Assembly (NCBI GenBank): GCA_031373545.1
Contig: JANMMT010000182.1
Location: 1 to 20,087 of the forward strand
Origin: JADCCX01 sp031373545
GTDB lineage: Bacteria; Pseudomonadota; Alphaproteobacteria; Rhizobiales; Beijerinckiaceae
Length of the DNA stretch: 20,087 bases
Reading direction: 5' to 3'
Shown piece by piece: positions 7,104-12,248 of the stretch (the stretch's first letter is position 1; every line of letters begins with the position of its first letter). Below the pieces are notes generated by a model. It made no database searches, was not told the origin of the DNA, and saw only the letters and a list, made by a program, of their open reading frames with translations. Made by a program: the position numbers and the translations under genes.

Positions 7104-8390
7104 ATGACTACAACCGAGATCAATCGGGACGAACTGCCCCCCCAGGCGGCGATTTTGTGCGCCGCATTCCTGCGTTGCGTTGCCATCGCCCAGCCACTGC
7201 AATGTCTGGCACCAGCCTTGCCGCCGCCCCCTAGGGGCCGAACGCTGGTGATCGGCGCCGGCAAGGCCTCTGCTGCCATGGCAGCCGCATTGGAGGCGTT
7301 ATGGGCGGGGCCACTCGCGGGCCTCGTTCTGACCCGCCACGGCCATGCCATGCCCACGCGCAGCATCGAGATCATCGAAGCGGGGCATCCGGTACCCGAT
7401 GAAAGCGGCTACAGGGCCACGCGCCGTTTGTGCCAGTTGATGGGGGAGGCCAGCCCGGATGATCTGATCATCGGCCTCTTCTCGGGCGGAGGTTCGTCTC
7501 TCCTGTGCGCGCCCGCCGGCAAGATGACGCTGGCGGACAAGCAGGCCCTCAACAGGGCCTTGCTGGCCAGCGGTGCGCCAATCCACGCCATGAACACGAT
7601 CCGCAAGCATCTTTCCGATGTGAAGGGCGGACGGTTGGCTTTGATGGCGCCCCGGACGCCGATTGTCTCGCTCATCATATCGGATGTGCCAGGCGATGAT
7701 CTGTCCACCATCGCCTCCGGGCCCACTGTGGGCGATGCCACGACCCTCGCGCAGGCGGATCGCTTCATCCGTGACTATGGCATTGCACTGCCGCCTGCCG
7801 CGCACGCAGCGCTGGCCCGGCCGGATGCCGAGACGCCCAAACCCGGAGATGCAGCGCTCGCCCATGTCGACAACCGGCTTGTGATGACTCCTGATCGTGC
7901 GTTGCAGGGCGCGCGGGTTGAATTGGAAAACGCCGGGTACCTTGTGGAATATCTCGGCGATGATTTGCAAGGCGAGGCACGGGCATTGGGGGCAGCCCAT
8001 GCCAGGCTTGCGCGCGCCCGCAGCCTTGAAGGCCGCAGGTTGTGCATCCTCTCAGGCGGGGAAACCACCGTGACATTGCGCGCCAGCGGGGGGCGGGGCG
8101 GGCGCAATGCGGAATATCTGCTCGGCCTCGCGCTCGAATTGGACGGGGCAGCCGACATCTGGGCCATCGCTGCCGACACGGATGGGATTGATGGCAGTGA
8201 GGACAACGCCGGAGCCTGGCTTGATCCGCAGACGCTTTCGCGCGCGAGGCACGCCGGAGTCGATCCCGCTCAGGCGCTTGCCGCCAACAATGCCTACAGA
8301 GTCTTCGAGGCGGCTGGCGGACTTGTCAAAACAGGCCCGACCCACACGAACGTCAATGATTTCAGAGCGATCCTGATCGCCCCGACCTGA
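7104..8390 (+). CDS. Glycerate 2-kinase (DUF4147/MOFRL family)
   Basis: A 428-aa cytoplasmic enzyme of the glycerate 2-kinase family (class II, GckA/TtuD-like; older annotations call it hydroxypyruvate reductase). It should phosphorylate D-glycerate to 2-phosphoglycerate with ATP. The N-terminal DUF4147 domain shows VIGAGKAS (about 49-56), GLFSGGGSSLL (123-133) and MNTIRKHLSDVKGG. It also shows LIISDVPGDDLSTIASGPT, the strongest family signature. The C-terminal MOFRL domain shows LSGGETTVTL, GGRNAEYLLGLAL and DTDGIDGSEDNAGA. Length is normal for the family. The start ATG has no strong ribosome binding site. A TTGACG at 7001-7006 could be a -35, but the partner -10 (GCTTGT) is poor. It stands alone, so its pathway (serine cycle, glyoxylate or tartrate breakdown) cannot be decided. 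It ends 2 nt from the end of the convergent trxA gene. Confidence -1.
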   Translation: MTTTEINRDELPPQAAILCAAFLRCVAIAQPLQCLAPALPPPPRGRTLVIGAGKASAAMAAALEALWAGPLAGLVLTRHGHAMPTRSIEIIEAGHPVPDESGYRATRRLCQLMGEASPDDLIIGLFSGGGSSLLCAPAGKMTLADKQALNRALLASGAPIHAMNTIRKHLSDVKGGRLALMAPRTPIVSLIISDVPGDDLSTIASGPTVGDATTLAQADRFIRDYGIALPPAAHAALARPDAETPKPGDAALAHVDNRLVMTPDRALQGARVELENAGYLVEYLGDDLQGEARALGAAHARLARARSLEGRRLCILSGGETTVTLRASGGRGGRNAEYLLGLALELDGAADIWAIAADTDGIDGSEDNAGAWLDPQTLSRARHAGVDPAQALAANNAYRVFEAAGGLVKTGPTHTNVNDFRAILIAPT

Positions 8391-8392
8391 AA

Positions 8393-8719
8393 TCAGATCG
8401 AGGTTTCGATCCATTTCTGCAGGTCGCTGCGCGAACCGGCACCTACCTTGGTGTTGATGTTCTCGCCGCCCTTGAAGATCATCAGCGTGGGAATGGAGCG
8501 GATGCCCACTTGCCCTGCGATCTCGGGGTTCTCGTCGATGTTGAGCTTGACGATCTTCACCTTGCCGGACAACTCGTTGGCAATCGCCTCCAGATGTGGC
8601 GCGATCATGCGACATGGGCCGCACCACTCCGCCCAGAAATCAACGACGACGGGCATGTCCGACTCCATGACGTCTTTCTGGAAGCTCTTGTCGGTCACGC
8701 TGAGTGTGGCGGCGCCCAT
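8393..8719 (-). CDS. trxA: Thioredoxin
   Basis: A 108-aa cytoplasmic thioredoxin that reduces protein disulfides and is itself recycled by thioredoxin reductase. The active site WCGPC is at residues 32-36 within VVVDFWAEWCGPC. Cis-Pro77 lies in IRSIPTLM, and the buried acid Asp27 is present. The size is exactly that of TrxA. I chose ATG 8719 because the protein then begins at the canonical first strand (MGAATLSVTDKSF) and AAGGGA lies about 8 nt upstream. The frame is open 17 codons further but without a good start. It is divergent from the nitroreductase-like gene and convergent with glycerate kinase; no intrinsic terminator is visible at the 2-nt junction. Confidence -1.
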   Translation of the reverse strand: MGAATLSVTDKSFQKDVMESDMPVVVDFWAEWCGPCRMIAPHLEAIANELSGKVKIVKLNIDENPEIAGQVGIRSIPTLMIFKGGENINTKVGAGSRSDLQKWIETSI

Positions 8720-8754
8720 GGCACGAATCCCTTCGGTTTGAACTGTTGACCCTT

Positions 8755-8783
8755 GAGCTATGATCGACACCCGTCAGCGTCAA
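8755..8783 (-). promoter_or_regulatory. Candidate promoter for trxA
   Basis: On the reverse strand TTGACG (8783-8778) is followed after 17 bp by TAGCTC (8760-8755). The -35 is good and the -10 weak. It would give a leader of about 30-35 nt. Tentative. Confidence -1.
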
Positions 8784-8832
8784 GGCAAACTCGCAAAGCT
8801 GTGAACGGGCTGCAAGAAGTCGAACGGCGCAA

Positions 8833-8862
8833 TTGACAAGTATGATATCAAACCAATATAGT
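8833..8862 (+). promoter_or_regulatory. Strong sigma-70-type promoter of the nitroreductase-marR operon
   Basis: Consensus -35 TTGACA (8833-8838), an 18-bp spacer, then TATAGT (8857-8862, 5/6). Transcription should start near 8869, about 20 nt before the ATG at 8890. This is the best core promoter in the window, and it is straddled by an inverted repeat. Confidence -1.
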
Positions 8863-8874
8863 ACGTTATCATAC
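8840..8874. promoter_or_regulatory. Inverted repeat, candidate operator for the MarR regulator
   Basis: GTATGATA (8840-8847) and TATCATAC (8867-8874) form a perfect 8+8 bp inverted repeat centred exactly on the -10 element. One arm is in the promoter spacer and the other at the transcription start. Binding here would block RNA polymerase. The MarR regulator encoded as the second gene of the operon is the obvious candidate ligand, giving autoregulation. Confidence -1.
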
Positions 8875-8889
8875 CAAATGGAGCCAATC

Positions 8890-10047
8890 ATGTCGATTTC
8901 AAAACGCACGGTGCTGTACGGTCTGGCCGGGGCGAGCGCCGCACTTGTAGGTGGTGGGGGTCTTTTTGCCGTTACGCGCACACCCAGCAGGGCCAATCAG
9001 CCATGGCGCGACATTGAAACGGCGCCGCCTGCCGATGTGCGGCTGGATGCGTTTCGTCATGCCATTCTCGCGCCCAACCCACACAATCGCCAACCTTGGC
9101 TCCTTGAACTTGTGGGGCAGGACCGCGCTGTGATCCGCTGCGATCTTGCGCGGCGTCTGCCCATGACGGATCCTTTTGATCGTCAGATCCTCATCGGGTT
9201 TGGCTGCTTTCTGGAGACAGCGCGCATCGCTGCTGCCGCGCGCGACGTCCGCATGGAGATCGAAGCATTCCCGGAAGGTGCTCCCGGTGAGCGGTTGGAC
9301 ACGCGGCCCATCGCAGCCCTGCGTTTTGTCGCGAATGCGGCAGGACAGAAAGATCCGCTTTTTCCGTTCATTGCCAGCCGCCGCTCTAACAAGCGCCCTT
9401 TTGATCTCGCTCGGCCCATCCCGCCGGAGCAACTCTTGGCTCTGCAGCGTCAGGCCGTGCCACTGGTGCAGGTCAGAACCAGCAATGCCCCTGGCCTTGT
9501 GGAGTCTGTGCGCCATTTCAGCTGGAAGGCGTGGGTCACCGAGTTTGAAACCGCGCGCACATGGCAGGAAACCGTCGACCTCATGCGCATCGGCAAAGCG
9601 GAGATAGAAGCCAATCCCGATGGCGTTTCCATCGGAGGAGCTCTTCTGGAAGCGCTGGCCGTTGCCGGACAGCTATCGCGCGCGCAGATGGCGCAGCCCA
9701 GATCGCAGGCGCATGCCACTGCGCGGGCGCGCTACGAGCCAGTCATGGCCAGTGGAATGGCCTACGCATGGCTTACAACCACAGGCAACACGCGCCTCGA
9801 TCAACTGGCGACGGGCTATGCATACGTGCGCATGAACCTCGAAGCTGCCCGTCAGGGCCTCGGGTTCCACCCCATCAGTCAGGCGCTGCAAGAATACGAT
9901 GAAATGCAAGATGCTTTTGCGCAGGTCCACGCGGTCCTGGGTGCGAAGGCCGGAGAGAGGGTGCAAATGCTGGTGCGCCTGGGATATGGAGATGCAGCTG
10001 CCATGACCCCCCGCTGGCCCTTGCGGGCAAAACTCACAGGAGTCTGA
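8890..10047 (+). CDS. Acg-type nitroreductase-family protein, membrane-anchored or exported
   Basis: A 385-aa protein of the Acg/FMN-binding nitroreductase-like family (often annotated as Tat-pathway signal protein). The N-terminus has a hydrophobic segment (residues 7-28) after SKRTVLYG. This is a Lys-Arg rather than Arg-Arg motif, so it may be an atypical Tat signal or a membrane anchor. Family marks are NPHNRQPW (63-70) and the Arg-rich RRSNKRPF (164-171), with GYAYVRMNLEAARQGLGFHP near the C-terminus. The enzymatic reaction of this family is poorly defined; Acg proteins are proposed to bind flavin. I chose ATG 8890, with TGGAG 6 nt upstream; ATG 8878 lies inside the promoter-proximal leader and has no ribosome binding site. 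The stop overlaps the marR start by one base, so they form an operon behind a strong promoter with an operator-like palindrome. Confidence -1.
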   Translation: MSISKRTVLYGLAGASAALVGGGGLFAVTRTPSRANQPWRDIETAPPADVRLDAFRHAILAPNPHNRQPWLLELVGQDRAVIRCDLARRLPMTDPFDRQILIGFGCFLETARIAAAARDVRMEIEAFPEGAPGERLDTRPIAALRFVANAAGQKDPLFPFIASRRSNKRPFDLARPIPPEQLLALQRQAVPLVQVRTSNAPGLVESVRHFSWKAWVTEFETARTWQETVDLMRIGKAEIEANPDGVSIGGALLEALAVAGQLSRAQMAQPRSQAHATARARYEPVMASGMAYAWLTTTGNTRLDQLATGYAYVRMNLEAARQGLGFHPISQALQEYDEMQDAFAQVHAVLGAKAGERVQMLVRLGYGDAAAMTPRWPLRAKLTGV

Positions 10048-10490
10048 TGCCTGATCCGGTTGCCTTTCGCATCATGAATGAAATTGGGATCATCGATCAG
10101 CTCGGTACGACCCTGTTCGAGCGCTCCATGCCCCATGGATTGACGGTGCCGCAGTTCATCGTTCTGAACCATTTTGTGCGGCTTGGCGGCGCGCGCACGC
10201 CGATGGCACTGGCAGATGCCATTCAGGTCACCAAAGCGACCATGACAAGCACCCTGCAAAGGCTTTTGGCGAAGGGATTTGTCAGTTCCACGCCCGATCC
10301 CACTGATGGACGCTCCAAGCGCATTTCCATTACAGACACAGGGCGCTCGGCGCGCGAAGAGGCCATTCAGGCCATTGGGCACCATTTGTCCGACATGGAA
10401 TTGGCCATAGGCGCAGCAGACATGGACTCCGCCTTGCCCTTCCTGATCAAGCTGCGGGCTTTTCTGGATCAACAGCGCGCCAAGAGTTGA
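10047..10490 (+). CDS. MarR family transcriptional regulator
   Basis: A 147-aa cytoplasmic regulator of standard MarR length. An N-terminal dimerisation helix (FRIMNEIGIIDQLGTTLFERS) precedes the winged helix: helix-turn-helix at about 50-80 (TPMALADAIQVTKATMTSTL, QRLLAKGFV). The beta-wing follows with the family signature DPTDGRSKRISIT (Asp84, Asp87, Arg89). A C-terminal helix closes the dimer interface. MarR proteins usually repress their own operon and release DNA on binding phenolic or oxidising compounds. AGGAG (10038-10042) precedes the ATG, which shares one base with the upstream stop (TGATG). The inverted repeat at 8840-8874 is a likely target. Confidence -1.
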   Translation: MPDPVAFRIMNEIGIIDQLGTTLFERSMPHGLTVPQFIVLNHFVRLGGARTPMALADAIQVTKATMTSTLQRLLAKGFVSSTPDPTDGRSKRISITDTGRSAREEAIQAIGHHLSDMELAIGAADMDSALPFLIKLRAFLDQQRAKS

Positions 10491-10496
10491 GCGCAC

Positions 10497-11552
10497 TCAC
10501 TCGCCGATGCTGCCGGTGATGGGGTCCATGTCTTCGGGGTCGATTTCATGCTCGGGCAGGGGCAGGAACGGCCCCTTGCCTTGGCCGTAGAGCATGATCG
10601 GCTTGCCGCTTGCGGACGCGGAGCCACGCGTCTCCTGGGCCTCGCGTTCGGCCACCGGATTGCGCGGCACGCCAGGCAGGCGCGCCGGGCGATAGCCTGG
10701 CAAGGCGTTGGGAGCCGATGCGTAAGCTTGCGCGGGCACCAGCGGATTGCCGTCGCGCTGCGATGTGACCATGTTGGGTGCGGGATTGATCGGGAAGCCC
10801 TCATTCGGTGGCGGCACGGCCTGCGGGTTCGGGCGGCAGACGGAGCGGTTGCCACCGCGTCCGTGGCGCGCAAGATCAAGGTGGAAATGGTCGTAGTGAA
10901 AGGCATCGGCGCCCGGGCCGAGCACCGTGGCAAAGTTGCTGCAGGCGCCGGAGTGAACCTCGCGCAGGAAGTTCTGCTCCTCCTGGCCGCCTTTCCAGCC
11001 CTTCAGCACGCTGATGATGCTGCCATCGGCGAGGCGGAATCCGCCCACATCCATCGCATTGGCAAACGAGTGCTCGGACATGCGGGCCGAGGCTTGCCCG
11101 TTGTTCATCCTGCGACAGGAATAGGTGCCCATGATGCGCAGCTCAACGACGGGCTGGCCAAAGCGGGCCATGCTGGCGGGCTGCACAACCTGCTCCAGCC
11201 AGCGGTCAACGGCGGCGTACATCGGGCAGTTCATGGTGCTTTCCTGATTGAGACGGGTCAGAAATCCGCCGGCCGGATTGCGTATCCCGGGGGCGCTGGC
11301 GGTCAGGTCCAGACTGCTTGCCGAAAAGGCCGACACGCGCAGGGGTATATCCGCGCCGCAGGAACCCGGCCCTTCCAGAGCTTTGGCGATGCGCACATGT
11401 TGGGATTCGCGCACGTTTCCGGTGCGCATGCAGGCTTTCTCTGCCTGACTGCGCCATTCGGCGCGCTGCTCCTTCTGGTAGCGCGAGCACCCAACGACGC
11501 TCAACGCACCGCACGCCACAACTGCCAGGACAAGGTGAACACGACGCAACAT
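10497..11552 (-). CDS. Extensin-like C-terminal domain lipoprotein
   Basis: A 351-aa envelope protein with a lipoprotein signal peptide: MLRRVHLVLAVVACGALSVV then Gly-Cys, with lipobox VVGC and acylated Cys22. The central region (about 60-240) is the bacterial extensin-like domain (Extensin_C, PF06904). It contains MNCPMYAAVDRWLEQVVQPA, TYSCRRMN, SEHSFANAMDVGGF (His161, Asp168) and HYDHFHLDL (His219, His222, His224). The His/Asp arrangement resembles zinc peptidases of the LAS/M15 type, suggesting peptidoglycan peptide hydrolysis, though this is inference. Conserved cysteines fit a disulfide-stabilised periplasmic domain. The C-terminal ~100 residues are Pro/Ala-rich and low complexity. No good ribosome binding site precedes the start, but the lipoprotein signal supports it. 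It is convergent with marR. Confidence -1.
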   Translation of the reverse strand: MLRRVHLVLAVVACGALSVVGCSRYQKEQRAEWRSQAEKACMRTGNVRESQHVRIAKALEGPGSCGADIPLRVSAFSASSLDLTASAPGIRNPAGGFLTRLNQESTMNCPMYAAVDRWLEQVVQPASMARFGQPVVELRIMGTYSCRRMNNGQASARMSEHSFANAMDVGGFRLADGSIISVLKGWKGGQEEQNFLREVHSGACSNFATVLGPGADAFHYDHFHLDLARHGRGGNRSVCRPNPQAVPPPNEGFPINPAPNMVTSQRDGNPLVPAQAYASAPNALPGYRPARLPGVPRNPVAEREAQETRGSASASGKPIMLYGQGKGPFLPLPEHEIDPEDMDPITGSIGE

Positions 11553-11668
11553 GATGGGCGTATTGTCGGGTCAATCTTGTAATGTCCTGCTAAGGAAGGC
11601 GGTTAACACCGCATAAACTGTGCCGCGAGGTCGTTGACGCTTGTGGCGCAATTGCGACACATCGGCTT

Positions 11669-11675
11669 AAGGGAG
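11669..11675 (+). promoter_or_regulatory. Ribosome binding site deciding the GTG start at 11683
   Basis: AAGGGAG lies 7 nt before GTG 11683. No in-frame ATG with such a site exists nearby. Confidence -1.
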
Positions 11676-11682
11676 TTTCACC

Positions 11683-11925
11683 GTGGACGGCAATCAACGC
11701 GCAGATCTGGCCCGCTATATCTTTCCAGTGACCATGGCCTTCTTCATGGCGCTGCTCATGACGGCTGTGATCACATTCGTGAATCTCGGGCTGCAACGGG
11801 ATTTTCTGTTGCAGTGGATGAAGGCTTTCGGCATCGCCTGGCCATTGGCCTCCTGCGTGGCATTCGTCGCGGTGCCGCTGGCGCGAAACATTACCGGAAA
11901 GATTGTCCGTCTCATCGGCTCGTGA
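11683..11925 (+). CDS. DUF2798 family two-helix membrane protein
   Basis: An 80-aa inner-membrane protein with two transmembrane helices: YIFPVTMAFFMALLMTAVIT at about residues 12-33, and AWPLASCVAFVAVPLA at about 52-67. A short polar loop (LGLQRDFLLQWMKAFG) connects them, and the tail is basic (ARNITGKIVRLIGS). Size and layout match DUF2798 (PF11391), a family of unknown function common in proteobacteria. It starts at GTG with a strong AAGGGAG 7 nt upstream. The stop codon lies inside a perfect 16-bp palindrome that may terminate or attenuate its transcript. No confident promoter was found upstream. Confidence -1.
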   Translation: MDGNQRADLARYIFPVTMAFFMALLMTAVITFVNLGLQRDFLLQWMKAFGIAWPLASCVAFVAVPLARNITGKIVRLIGS

Positions 11926-11933
11926 TCACGAGC
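11918..11933. repeat. Perfect 16-bp palindrome at the end of the DUF2798 gene
   Basis: GCTCGTGATCACGAGC is fully self-complementary and includes the TGA stop. As RNA it can fold into a 6-bp stem with a GATC loop followed by ATTTGAT, a poor terminator. It lies one base from the FNR/FixK-type box, so it could instead be a protein-binding site in the next promoter. Confidence -1.
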
Positions 11934-11935
11934 AT

Positions 11936-11949
11936 TTGATATACATCAA
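11936..11949 (+). promoter_or_regulatory. FNR/FixK-type binding site and class II promoter of the 27-aa ORF
   Basis: TTGAT-ATAC-ATCAA is a perfect match to the FNR/FixK/Anr consensus TTGAT-N4-ATCAA, flanked by T and A to make 6+6 symmetry. A -10-like TTATTG at 11971-11976 would put the transcription start near 11983-11984. The box centre (11942.5) is then at about -41.5, the classic position for activation. The only forward gene downstream is the small ORF at 12058. Confidence -1.
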
Positions 11950-12044
11950 AGATTACAGCGGTCTGGGAACTTATTGCGACGCAGCGACGTTTTCATTTGG
12001 CAAGCGGACCAGAGCGCGCTAGCATGAATATGTCGTGAACAAGC

Positions 12045-12051
12045 AGAGGAG
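12045..12051 (+). promoter_or_regulatory. Strong ribosome binding site of the 27-aa ORF
   Basis: AGAGGAG with 6 nt spacing to ATG 12058. Its quality is an important argument that the very short ORF is translated. Confidence -1.
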
Positions 12052-12057
12052 TTTCCC

Positions 12058-12141
12058 ATGGGTCTGACTCTCAAACTCGACGTTGTTGCCGTGATGGCAT
12101 CCTTCGCATTTCTCGGAGCCATCGTCTTCGGAGCGTTCTAG
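12058..12141 (+). CDS. 27-aa single-transmembrane small protein, probably oxygen-regulated
   Basis: A 27-codon ORF, ATG 12058 to TAG 12139-12141. The short N-terminus MGLTLKLD is followed by one hydrophobic helix (VVAVMASFAFLGAIVFGAF) reaching the C-terminus. The ORF is framed like a real gene: an FNR/FixK-type box at about -41.5, a -10 element, a strong AGAGGAG at 6 nt, and a T-rich intrinsic terminator about 60 nt after the stop. I do not recognise the sequence. In size, single helix and oxygen-linked control it resembles the accessory peptides of terminal oxidases (for example CydX, CydH/YnhF or CcoM types), but that is analogy, not homology. The orientation and partner complex are unknown. 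Confidence -1.
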   Translation: MGLTLKLDVVAVMASFAFLGAIVFGAF

Positions 12142-12201
12142 CTTTTCGGGTTAAAACGCTCGGACCTGTTTTCGGTTTTGTTCAGCCGTCCACAATCTCC
12201 C

Positions 12202-12236
12202 AACCGCCGCAGGCTCAAGCCAGCGGCGGTTTTTTT
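12202..12236 (+). terminator. Strong intrinsic terminator of the small ORF
   Basis: ACCGCCGC pairs with GCGGCGGT, with an inner GGC/GCC pair beyond an A-A mismatch and a small loop, followed by seven T (12230-12236). It closes the transcript from the FNR/FixK-type promoter just before the convergent protease-fusion gene. Confidence -1.
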
Positions 12237-12248
12237 CGGCACCGCCGC

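Noticed and set aside
10548..11582. A 344-codon forward frame opposite the extensin-like gene
   Set aside because: The reverse strand has a lipobox and family motifs; the forward frame has none.
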